From CAYNFH01 sp964396385 (GTDB lineage: Bacteria; Armatimonadota; Chthonomonadetes; Chthonomonadales; CAJBBX01): a stretch of 31,192 nucleotides of DNA. The stretch's first letter is position 1. Every line of letters starts with the position of its first letter. Location: the NCBI GenBank assembly GCA_964396385.1, contig CAYNFH010000046.1, forward strand, positions 1 through 31,192, read 5' to 3'. Positions 8,614-15,075 of this stretch are shown here, one piece after another. The position numbers and the translations under genes were made by a program. The notes below the pieces were generated by a model. It saw only the letters and a list, made by a program, of their open reading frames with translations, did no database searches and was not told the DNA's origin.

Positions 8614-9393
8614 ATGAGAATCCGGACGTTGCTGGTGGCCCTCACGATGGCCCTGCCCCTATCGGGACGCGCGCAGGAACGCCACGCACTGCCCGCCACC
8701 CTCCACAGCGTAAAGACCATCGTAACGCTCGGCGACAGCATCACCCAGCTCGGCGGACAGCCGGGAGGCTACGTGTGGCTCCTGCAGCGATACCTGGACG
8801 CGCTCTACCCAGACAGTGCCATCAACATCGTCAACGCGGGCATTTCGGGCCACAGGTCCACGGACATGGAGGAGCGGTTCCAGCGGGACGTGGTGGATGT
8901 TCACCCGGACATCGTGACCATCAGCGTAGGGGTAAACGACGTTTGGCACGCCTTCTACGACTTCGAGAACCACCGGCCCATTCCGCGCGGAAACGGACCT
9001 CACGGCGTGCCGCTATCGACGTTCCGCTCCAAGGTGAAGGACATGGTGCGGCAGGCTCAGCGGGCGCACATCAAGGTGGTGATACTCTCCACTACGGTCG
9101 TCTATGAGGCCCCTCGCAATCGGGAGAACCATCGCATAGCGGAGTACGACCAGACGCTAAAGGAGATCGCCCACGAGGAGGACTGCCTCTTCATCGACCT
9201 CTTCAACCCGTTCATGGAGGTGATCAAGTCCTACCAGCGGTTTGCCGGCGATAGGGTCAACGTGCTCACGGTGGACGGGGTGCACATGAACCCTGCGGGA
9301 AACCAGCTCATGGCGTACACCATCCTGCGCGGGTTCGGGGTCTCAGAAAAAGACCTGGACAGCGTGAAAGACGCCGTCCAGGTTCCGAAATAG
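8614..9393 (+). CDS. Secreted SGNH/GDSL-type hydrolase (lipase/esterase family)
   Basis: SGNH-fold hydrolase of 259 residues with a likely signal peptide (MRIRTLLVALTMALPLSGRAQ, 1-21), so it is probably exported. Members hydrolyse esters of lipids or acetylated carbohydrates. The four blocks are visible: LGDSIT with nucleophile Ser42, NAGISGH (block II glycine), VGVNDVWH with Asn108, and DGVHMNPAGNQ with Asp221 and His224 completing the triad. ATG 8614 is chosen over an upstream in-frame ATG (8554, inside the previous gene) because GGAGAG lies 5-10 bases before it and the signal peptide begins there. It may be cotranscribed with the two upstream genes. Substrate cannot be deduced. Confidence 0.9.
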   Translation: MRIRTLLVALTMALPLSGRAQERHALPATLHSVKTIVTLGDSITQLGGQPGGYVWLLQRYLDALYPDSAINIVNAGISGHRSTDMEERFQRDVVDVHPDIVTISVGVNDVWHAFYDFENHRPIPRGNGPHGVPLSTFRSKVKDMVRQAQRAHIKVVILSTTVVYEAPRNRENHRIAEYDQTLKEIAHEEDCLFIDLFNPFMEVIKSYQRFAGDRVNVLTVDGVHMNPAGNQLMAYTILRGFGVSEKDLDSVKDAVQVPK

Positions 9394-9448
9394 AGAGGTA
9401 CGCTTTCCTGCCTGTAGAGACGAGCGGCCGGGCGTGTGGTAACAGGGC

Positions 9449-9555
9449 TGTCATCCCGACGGTGCCGTTGTCATTCCGAAGGAGCGAAGCGACGCCTCTG
9501 TCATCCCGAGCTCCGCGAGGGATCTGCTTTACGGTAGCTGTGCGTACTCTGTAAC
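9449..9555. repeat. Dispersed TCATCCCGAG/GGGATCTGCTTTACGG repeat (copy 3)
   Basis: Holds a TGTCATCCCGAC module, a TGTCATTCCGAAGGAGCGAAG module, then the full TGTCATCCCGAGCTCCGCGAG - GGGATCTGCTTTACGG - TGCGTACTCTG module. It lies between two convergent genes and ends 4 bases from the stop of the leftward ricT gene (9560). Nothing else is seen in 9394-9559. Confidence 0.85.
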
Positions 9556-9559
9556 GCTT

Positions 9560-10480
9560 CTACCCCTCCAGCTCGCTCAAGTCCAGCTCCTCCGGCTCCG
9601 CGTCGCTGTAGGATGACTCCGCAAAATCCTCCTTCAGAGAGCCAACCTCGCAGCCCCGGCAGTTGGTGCAGCGGGCGGTGCGCTCCGGCCGGACCTCGGT
9701 GGCCGGGAAGACGAGCTGTACCTGGGTCTCGTTCATGAGCACCATCGCCTCTTCCTTGATCACGTTGAGGTCCACCACACGGCCCTGCCCCTTCGGCGTC
9801 ATCACCAGGTCGCCGATGTTCGGCAGCCGCTTCTTTGCCTCCACGTAGTTCTGGTGCTCGTAGCTGAGGCAGCACATCAGCTTGCCGCAGACGCCGGAGA
9901 ACTTCACGGGATTGAGGAAGAGGCTCTGGTCCTTCGCCATCTTCATGGAGATGGGGGCGAACTCCGTGAGGAACGTTGAGCAGCAGAGCGTGAGCCCGCA
10001 CGGCCCCACCCCGCCGATCATCTTGGCCTGGTCCCGCGCGCCTATCTGATGGAGCTGGACCTTGCAGCGAAGCCCCCCTGCCACGTCCTTCACCAGGTCG
10101 CGGAAGTCCACGCGGTTCTCCGCGGCGAAGTAGATGGTCACCTGCGTCGCGTCGAAGTTGTACTCCGCCTGGATCAGCTTCATGGGCAGGCCGTGGTACT
10201 TCACGCGGTCCGCGCAGAGCGTCACCGCCTTTCGGGCCAGCTCCCGGTTGCGCTCCTCCTGCTCCACGTCGCGAGCCTCGGCGCGCCGGAGCACGCGCTT
10301 GAGCGGCGCCTGCAGCTCCTCCTCCGGCACGTCGCGCGGAATTACCCGGACAGTACCTATCTCTAACCCGCGCGTCGTCTCCACGATCACGCGGTCCATA
10401 TCTTCAAGGTCGAGCTCACCCGGATCGAACCAGTAGGACTTGGCCACCCGCTTGAACGCGACTCCGACTACTCTGGGCAT
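9560..10480 (-). CDS. ricT: PSP1-domain protein RicT (YaaT)
   Basis: RicT family protein of 306 residues. In Bacillus subtilis RicT forms the [4Fe-4S] RicAFT complex with RicA and RicF, which supports RNase Y-dependent mRNA processing and development. Visible features are the N-terminal VGVAFKRVAKSYWFDPG, a PSP1 core (EYNFDATQVTIYFAAENRVDFRDLVKDVA), and the cysteine-rich signature: PCGLTLCC (Cys161, 166, 167), GVCGKLMCC (Cys198, 203, 204) and CTNCRGC near the C-terminus. The middle cysteines match the Fe-S ligand region of the family. ATG 10480 is chosen because GGGAGGAATT directly precedes it; a longer in-frame start would run through repeat DNA. Partners RicA/RicF are not in the window. It lies downstream of gpsA on the same strand. 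Confidence 0.92.
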   Translation of the reverse strand: MPRVVGVAFKRVAKSYWFDPGELDLEDMDRVIVETTRGLEIGTVRVIPRDVPEEELQAPLKRVLRRAEARDVEQEERNRELARKAVTLCADRVKYHGLPMKLIQAEYNFDATQVTIYFAAENRVDFRDLVKDVAGGLRCKVQLHQIGARDQAKMIGGVGPCGLTLCCSTFLTEFAPISMKMAKDQSLFLNPVKFSGVCGKLMCCLSYEHQNYVEAKKRLPNIGDLVMTPKGQGRVVDLNVIKEEAMVLMNETQVQLVFPATEVRPERTARCTNCRGCEVGSLKEDFAESSYSDAEPEELDLSELEG

Positions 10481-10556
10481 GAATTCCTCCCGGCCCTCAG
10501 AGAGACGGGCCAGGCGCATTTTAGCATAGCCGTTCCGGGGAGGCAAGCGCGCCAAA

Positions 10557-10601
10557 GGATGAAGGATGAGGGATGAGGGATGAATCCGGATTCTGGTCCG
10601 G
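10557..10601. repeat. Tandem-arm half element B1: (GGATGAA)4 followed by the core
   Basis: Four 7-base units GGATGAA/GGATGAG (10557-10584) followed directly by TCCGGATTCTGGTCCGG (10585-10601), the core shared with other elements. No reverse-complement arm follows; the next bases begin a different repeat. It lies just upstream of ricT. Confidence 0.85.
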
Positions 10602-10603
10602 TG

Positions 10604-10671
10604 AACCACAAAGGCACAAAGGCGCGAAGAAAGGCAAAAGACCTTCTTTGTGCCTTCGTGCTCTGGTGGTT
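10604..10671. repeat. Imperfect inverted repeat B2 of AACCACAAAGGCAC type
   Basis: Left arm starts AACCACAAAGGCACAAAGG and the right arm ends with its approximate reverse complement, GTGCTCTGGTGGTT. Units of about 8 bases (CAAAGGCA) repeat in the left arm. It resembles the ACCACAGAG repeat at 26790-26915. Confidence 0.7.
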
Positions 10672-10684
10672 GGAATTATCGCCA

Positions 10685-10733
10685 TTCCGATTCCGGAGTC
10701 CGGTCTCACGACTCACGACTCACGACTCACGAC
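10685..10733. repeat. Tandem-arm half element B3: core followed by (TCACGAC)4
   Basis: ATTCCGATTCCGGAGTCCGG core, then four exact 7-base units TCACGAC (10706-10733). The gpsA stop codon (TGA, top strand 10727-10729) lies inside the last unit, so gpsA ends T-E-S from repeat-derived sequence. Confidence 0.85.
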
Positions 10734-11719
10734 TCCGTCCGCGGCGGCCGGAGCATGAGGCCGGTGATCAGGTCGCGGACCGACGCGCCTTCGAAGAGGA
10801 CGCGGAAAAGGGCCTCCGAGATCGGCATCTCCACGCCCACACGGCGACCGAGGAGACAGATGGCGCGTGTGGTCGGCACGCCTTCCGCTACCTGGCCGAT
10901 GTCGGCGAGCACCTCCTCCAGCGCGCGCCCCGCCCCGATGCCCGCGCCCACGCGGTAGTTGCGCGAGAGGTGGCTGCCGCCGGTGGCGATGAGGTCCCCC
11001 ACCCCGGCGAGCCCCAGGAAGGTGGAGGTCTGTGCGCCCAGCGCCACTCCCAGCCGGGTGATCTCCGCAAGCCCCCGGGTCATCAGGGCTGCGCGGCTGT
11101 TGTCCCCAAAGCCCAGGCCCTCGCAGATCCCGGCGGCGATGGCGATGACGTTCTTCATCGCCCCCGCCAGCTCCACGCCGACCAGATCCGTGCTCGTGTA
11201 GACGCGGAACGTGGGGCCCATCCACAGCGATTGACAGGCGCCCGCGGCGTCCGATTCGACCGACGCGGCCACGCTGGCCGTGGGGATACCGCGCGCCACC
11301 TCCAGCGCCAGGTTCGGGCCGGAGAGGCACGCGACGGGGTTTCCGCCGCCCGTCACCTGTGCGATGACCTCGGACATGCGGAGGCCCGTCGTGTCCTCCA
11401 GCCCTTTGGCGGCGCTGATGATGAGCTGAATCCCAGCAAGGTGTGGCGCCGCCCGCTCCACCGTCTCCCGCATCCCGGCGGAGGGGACCGCCAGCACCGC
11501 GCAGTCCGCCCCCTCCGTGGCCCGCGCCAGATCGGAGGTCGCATGGACGTTGCCGGGAAGCGCAATGTCCGGCAAGTAGTGGGGATTCCTTCGCTCCCGC
11601 TGGATGCACTCGGCCAGCGACGCACTGCGCGCCCACAGTCTCACCGATTCGCGGCCGGCCAGGAGCGTGCAGAGCGCTGTGCCCCAGCTCCCCGCGCCCA
11701 GGATGGCTATGCGGTCCAT
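10727..11719 (-). CDS. gpsA: NAD(P)+-dependent glycerol-3-phosphate dehydrogenase
   Basis: GpsA reduces dihydroxyacetone phosphate to sn-glycerol-3-phosphate in the cytoplasm, the first step toward phospholipids. The 330 residues are the standard length. Motifs: the Rossmann start IAILGAGSWGTALCTLLA, NPHYLPDIALP, VLAVPSAGMRETV, SAAKGLED (conserved lysine), LSGPNLALEVARG, and the substrate/catalytic segment GAMKNVIAIAAGICEGLGFGDNSRAALMTRGLAEITRLG with FLGLAGVGDLIATG. Start ATG at 11719. The C-terminal residues and stop are encoded by a TCACGAC repeat. ricT follows downstream beyond repeats B1-B3, and the M42 peptidase gene lies upstream beyond palindrome C, so cotranscription would run through two repeat clusters. 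Confidence 0.97.
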   Translation of the reverse strand: MDRIAILGAGSWGTALCTLLAGRESVRLWARSASLAECIQRERRNPHYLPDIALPGNVHATSDLARATEGADCAVLAVPSAGMRETVERAAPHLAGIQLIISAAKGLEDTTGLRMSEVIAQVTGGGNPVACLSGPNLALEVARGIPTASVAASVESDAAGACQSLWMGPTFRVYTSTDLVGVELAGAMKNVIAIAAGICEGLGFGDNSRAALMTRGLAEITRLGVALGAQTSTFLGLAGVGDLIATGGSHLSRNYRVGAGIGAGRALEEVLADIGQVAEGVPTTRAICLLGRRVGVEMPISEALFRVLFEGASVRDLITGLMLRPPRTES

Positions 11720-11732
11720 CCGCTTAATAGTC

Positions 11733-11812
11733 GTATGGGAGTATGGGTGTATGGGAGTATGGGAGCTTCCGGAATCCGGCTACTCCCACACGCCCACACT
11801 CCCATACTCCCA
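11733..11812. repeat. Tandem-arm palindrome C: (GTATGGGA)4 - core - (TACTCCCA)4
   Basis: Four 8-base units GTATGGGA (one GTATGGGT) at 11733-11764, core TTCCGGAATCCGG (11767-11779), then four TACTCCCA-type units at 11781-11812. It lies between the stop of the M42 peptidase gene (2 bases away) and the gpsA start (13 bases away), both leftward. The same 8-base unit builds the element at 23197-23274. Confidence 0.9.
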
Positions 11813-11814
11813 CA

Positions 11815-12873
11815 CTACAGCTCGGCCTCATACCCATACGTGCGCGTGTGCGCATCCTCCAGATATCGAGCCAGGAGGTCGATCGACGCCTGGATATCGG
11901 ACACGGCGGCCATCTCGTTGACGGTGTGGACGTAGCGCGTGGGAATGGACAGCGTGAAGCTGGGCACCCCTCCCCGGCTGCGCTGAATCCCGCCGGCGTC
12001 CGTTCCACCGCGCGTAAGGATCTCGAGCTGGTAAGGGATCTTGTGCCGATCCGCCACCTCCCGGAAGTGGCGCACTAGCTTGGGATGGCAGATGAGGGAG
12101 CTGTCCATGATCTTGATGGCGGTCCCCTGTCCCAGCCGCGTGATCTGCTCGTGGTCCTCCGGCCCAGGGTAGTCGTTGGCCAGGGTGATGTCGATGGCGA
12201 TGCCCACGTCCGGCTTGAGCGCGTATGCGGCGGTGGTCGCGCCGCGCAGGCCCACCTCTTCCTGCGTGGTGGCGACCGCCAGCACCTCGCACTGATGGTT
12301 ACCCACGGCGCGCAGCGCCTCGATCATCACGAACACGCTCACCCGGTTGTCCAGCGTCTTGCTCACCACGTTGTCGCCCACGCGCTCCGTGGTGCGGGCC
12401 ATCGTCACCATGTCCCCCGGCTCGACCAGCGACTTCACCTTATCGCCCGGCAAACCCAGATCCACGAAGAATTCCTCGATATGAAGCTGCTTCTTGCGCT
12501 CCTCCTCCGTGAGCACGTGGATGGGACGCGCCGCCGGCATCAGCGCCCCAAGGAGACTCTGCCCGGCGAACCCGTGCACGTAGACCCGCTGCGCGACCAT
12601 GGTGCGCGGGTCCCAGCCGCCCACCGGCTGAAGTCGCAGGAAGCCGCGGTCGTCCACGTGCTTCACCAGAAAGCCAATCTCGTCCATGTGGGCGGCCAGC
12701 ATCACCCGGGGGCCGCCGGAGCCCTTCCTGGTCCCGATGACGTTGCCCATGGAATCGACGGATACGCTGTCCGCTATGGAACGGAGCTCCTCCACGACGA
12801 GGGCGCGGATCCGCTCCTCGCGGCTGGGGACGCCCGGCGTCTCGCAGAGTCTCTTCAGGAGATCAAAGTTCAC
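11815..12873 (-). CDS. M42 family aminopeptidase / glutamyl-aminopeptidase-like metallopeptidase
   Basis: Cytoplasmic M42 (CelM/FrvX/YsdC) metallopeptidase of 352 residues. Relatives form dodecameric TET particles that trim peptides. Two-metal ligands and catalytic residues are in place: His62 and Asp64 in AAHMDEIGF, Asp175 in TLDNRVS, the general base/ligand pair Glu205-Glu206 in TTQEEVGLRGA, Asp228 in IAIDITLAND, and His316 in RYVHTVNE. Start is GTG 12873 with GGAAGGACC upstream. It overlaps the rsmA stop by 4 bases (GTGA), so the two genes are translationally coupled. The TAG stop sits at the edge of palindrome C. Family is certain; substrate preference is not. Confidence 0.94.
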   Translation of the reverse strand: MNFDLLKRLCETPGVPSREERIRALVVEELRSIADSVSVDSMGNVIGTRKGSGGPRVMLAAHMDEIGFLVKHVDDRGFLRLQPVGGWDPRTMVAQRVYVHGFAGQSLLGALMPAARPIHVLTEEERKKQLHIEEFFVDLGLPGDKVKSLVEPGDMVTMARTTERVGDNVVSKTLDNRVSVFVMIEALRAVGNHQCEVLAVATTQEEVGLRGATTAAYALKPDVGIAIDITLANDYPGPEDHEQITRLGQGTAIKIMDSSLICHPKLVRHFREVADRHKIPYQLEILTRGGTDAGGIQRSRGGVPSFTLSIPTRYVHTVNEMAAVSDIQASIDLLARYLEDAHTRTYGYEAEL

Positions 12874-13805
12874 GGCAAATGGTCCTTCCGATGGTTGGAT
12901 GGGCCTCCGGCGGCGGGGCCATTGTTCTGGTCTTTCTTTGTAAGTACCCCATCTCCTGCCGCGTTGGCTAGCCGCGCAAACTCCTCCAGGCTCAGCGTCT
13001 CTCCCCGCGTGGTGGGATCGATGCCCGTCGCGGCGAGCAGCGCCGGAAGGTCCCCGCGGTTCAGGCCGCTGGCCGGCGCACTGAGGGCGTTCAGGATGGT
13101 CTTGCGCCGCTGCCCGAACGCCGCGCGGACGATGCGGAAAAAGAGCGCTTCATCCTCCACCTCCACGGTACCCGGCAGCTCCGGCGTGAGCCGAACGATG
13201 GCGGAGCTTACCTCCGGCGCGGGCAGAAACACGTTGCGGGATACCGAGCCGAGGACCTCCACACGGGCGTGGTACTGGGCAAACACGCTCATGGAGCCGT
13301 ACTGTTCCGTGCTCGGCCGCGCCGCCAGACGGTCCGCGACCTCCTGCTGGACCAGCAGCACGATGCGCGCGATGAGCTGCTTGTGCTCCAGCAGCCGCTC
13401 CAGGATGGGAGAGGTGATGTAGTACGGAATACTGGCCACGACTACGCCCGGCGCAAAGCCGAACGCCTCATCCAGGAACGGCCCAAGGTCTAGCTTGAGG
13501 AAGTCCTGAAACACAAGCCGGACGTTACCCAGGTCTCTGAGCGTCTCGCGCAGGATAGGCTCCAGCAGGGGATCGATCTCAACGGCGGTGACGAAAGCGG
13601 AAGCGGAAGCGAGGCGGAGGGTGAGGGCGCCCAGACCGGGACCGACCTCCAGCACGCGGTCGCCGGATGTGAGGGCCGCGGCCCTCACAATCCGGTCGAG
13701 CACGTTTGGATCCACGAGGAAGTTCTGCCCCCAACGCTTCCGGGGACGTAGCCCGTGGGCGCGGAGCAGTGCGTTGGCATCCGAAGGTAACGCGGGATCA
13801 GACAA
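12870..13805 (-). CDS. rsmA: 16S rRNA (adenine1518-N6/adenine1519-N6)-dimethyltransferase RsmA/KsgA
   Basis: Dimethylates two adenines in helix 45 of 16S rRNA during small-subunit assembly. The 311 residues are near family length. Motifs: RKRWGQNFLVDPNVLDRI, SAM-binding VLEVGPGLGALTLRL, acidic TAVEIDPLLEPIL, and motif IV VVASIPYYITSPIL. The usual motif IV is N-[LI]-P-Y; here the asparagine is Ser125 (codon AGT, one base from AAT). The C-terminal domain has AFGQRRKTILNAL and ALLAATGIDPTTRGETLSLEEFARLAN. The only in-frame start near the homology is TTG 13805, which directly abuts palindrome D and has no clear ribosome site. The stop overlaps the M42 GTG start. Confidence 0.93.
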   Translation of the reverse strand: MSDPALPSDANALLRAHGLRPRKRWGQNFLVDPNVLDRIVRAAALTSGDRVLEVGPGLGALTLRLASASAFVTAVEIDPLLEPILRETLRDLGNVRLVFQDFLKLDLGPFLDEAFGFAPGVVVASIPYYITSPILERLLEHKQLIARIVLLVQQEVADRLAARPSTEQYGSMSVFAQYHARVEVLGSVSRNVFLPAPEVSSAIVRLTPELPGTVEVEDEALFFRIVRAAFGQRRKTILNALSAPASGLNRGDLPALLAATGIDPTTRGETLSLEEFARLANAAGDGVLTKKDQNNGPAAGGPSNHRKDHLP

Positions 13806-13863
13806 TTTTCAATTTTCAATTTGGTTCAGCGGATTGAAAATAGAAAATTGAAAACTGAAAATA
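13804..13863. repeat. Tandem-arm palindrome D: A/T-rich ATTTTCA units
   Basis: Left arm ATTTTCA ATTTTCA ATTT, centre GGTTCAGCGGATTG, right arm of about four 7-base units related to TTGAAAA, ending at 13863. It begins at the rsmA TTG start and ends 3 bases from the stop of the 3D-domain gene, filling the whole gap. Unlike other copies the arms are A/T-rich and the core is only partly similar (CGGATT). Confidence 0.8.
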
Positions 13864-13866
13864 ATG

Positions 13867-14574
13867 CTAGGGCAGTATGTGGACCATTACAGAGCGCCGT
13901 CCTACCCCTTGGGCCGCTCGATAGGTGTCTTCCCCCAGATCGATGCGATTGCCCTTGATTGCGCCGCCGGTATCGGCGGCAACCGCGTACCCGTAGCCTT
14001 CAACGTACAGCCTTGTGCCGAGGGGAATATAGCGCGGGTCCACCGCGACCACACCGTGTCCGATCCGTAGACCGTTGGCAGTCCGCCCGGAGCTGTTCCC
14101 GCCGTTCTCGCGGGGGTCCGGGCTGTAGCCGGTTGCGACCATGGTAAGGACCCTCCGTCCAGAGAAGTATCCGCGCGAGGCCAGACGGCCTCTCTGGCCC
14201 ACGGCCAGTATCTCCGGAACGGGCTTCTTCAGGATCGTGGCGGAAACGAGCTCCCGCCGCGTGGGTTTCTCATCCTGATAGAAGACTTTGTAGACGAGCT
14301 TCTTTTCGCCGTTTATCCCGGCGCGAACGGTCTTACTGGTGCCGCTGCGCAAGTCAGAGCTGCTTCTCCGCAAGGTGGGATAAGGGATCGGCTCGCGTTG
14401 CTCGATCGTCTTCACAAGTTCCGGGGTCTTCTCTGGAGCCTGTGATTCGGACCGGCTGCTGTTACTGTCCGCCTGGGCGGGGGTCCCTCGGAGGACCAGG
14501 ATCGGGGCGGTTAAGCCGAGCGCTCCCAGGCCTGCGGCGAGGATGCCTGTGCGGACAGAGCCAAGAGTGGACAA
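13867..14574 (-). CDS. G5 and 3D domain cell-wall protein (putative peptidoglycan-active enzyme)
   Basis: Exported protein of 235 residues. A hydrophobic N-terminal segment (about 7-30, GILAAGLGALGLTAPILVL) acts as signal or anchor. A G5 domain follows (about 55-125, with AGINGEKKLVYKVFYQDEKPTRR and KKPVPEILAVG), then a C-terminal 3D domain (about 145-235) of the YabE/YocH/RpfB-associated type, related to MltA lytic transglycosylases. The three aspartates are visible: Asp179 in VAVDP, Asp201 in AADTGGAIKG and Asp212 in RIDLG. Start is TTG 14574 with AAAGGAGGG 7 bases upstream. A sigma-70-like promoter lies about 155 bases further up, giving a long leader. The stop is next to palindrome D. A muralytic role is inferred from the family. 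Confidence 0.9.
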   Translation of the reverse strand: MSTLGSVRTGILAAGLGALGLTAPILVLRGTPAQADSNSSRSESQAPEKTPELVKTIEQREPIPYPTLRRSSSDLRSGTSKTVRAGINGEKKLVYKVFYQDEKPTRRELVSATILKKPVPEILAVGQRGRLASRGYFSGRRVLTMVATGYSPDPRENGGNSSGRTANGLRIGHGVVAVDPRYIPLGTRLYVEGYGYAVAADTGGAIKGNRIDLGEDTYRAAQGVGRRSVMVHILP

Positions 14575-14728
14575 CAGTCGTCCCTCCTTTCGTCCGTCGC
14601 GTGTTTACGTCACGGTTGACGCTAGAGGACTTCCCCTTTTGGTAGAGCCAACAACCTCCTCTTCGTTGGTTTGCGCGCCAGTGAGTGGATTGTCACCGAC
14701 GCTGGTATTCGCCTCGGCAGGCTGGCGA

Positions 14729-14757
14729 AGTGTAACACACGTTTTACGGGCGGTCAA
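14729..14757 (-). promoter_or_regulatory. Sigma-70-like promoter for the G5-3D gene
   Basis: On the minus strand TTGACC (14757-14752) and TACACT (14734-14729) are separated by exactly 17 bases. Transcription would start near 14722 and give a leader of about 150 bases before the TTG start. The leader has a short stem CCAAC/GTTGG, but no riboswitch class was recognised in it. Confidence 0.55.
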
Positions 14758-14780
14758 CCGCTCAAGCGAATTGACCGCCC
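14748..14780. promoter_or_regulatory. Perfect 10-bp inverted repeat covering the -35 box (possible operator)
   Basis: GGGCGGTCAA (14748-14757) and TTGACCGCCC (14771-14780) with a 13-base loop. One arm contains the -35 hexamer of the promoter above, so a dimeric repressor here would block it. There is no T run on either side, so a terminator is less likely. Confidence 0.5.
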
Positions 14781-14869
14781 GCTTTGATTCGTCTTCTTGC
14801 CAGTAGCTGCTCTAGCTGCCAGACAAAATCAGTGAAAAAAGTCGCAAATACGTGGAGCACAACGCCCAC

Positions 14870-15070
14870 TGTCATTCCGAAGAAGCGAAGCTACCCTCTG
14901 TGATCCCGAGCGAGGCGAGGGAGCTGCTTGACGGTACCAGCACGAACTCTGTACCTGCAATTGAGCGACCGTAGCAAGCTGTCATCCCGAGCTCTGCGAG
15001 GGATCTGCTTTACGGTATCTGTGCGTACTCTGCCGGATAAAACTGACTCCTCGCAGCGGACGGACTGACA
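14870..15070. repeat. Dispersed TCATTCCGAAG and TCATCCCGAG/GGGATCTGCTTTACGG repeats (copy 4)
   Basis: Contains TGTCATTCCGAAGAAGCGAAG, a degraded GATCCCGAG...GAGGGAGCTGCTTGACGG module, then TGTCATCCCGAGCTCTGCGAG...GGGATCTGCTTTACGG...GTACTCTGCCGG and a decayed return arm ending GACTGACA. It ends 5 bases from the stop of the anti-sigma gene (15076). Together with the promoter and leader at 14575-14780 it accounts for the 500-base gap. Confidence 0.8.
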
Positions 15071-15075
15071 GCCTG

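Noticed and set aside
10580..11935. 451-codon plus-strand frame across gpsA
   Set aside because: Antisense to GpsA, whose motifs are unmistakable, and it runs through three repeat elements.
12085..13422. 445-codon plus-strand frame opposite the M42 peptidase and rsmA
   Set aside because: Antisense shadow with no domain; it crosses two unrelated genes. The frame at 17630-19015 (+), opposite the aldo/keto reductase, is rejected for the same reason.
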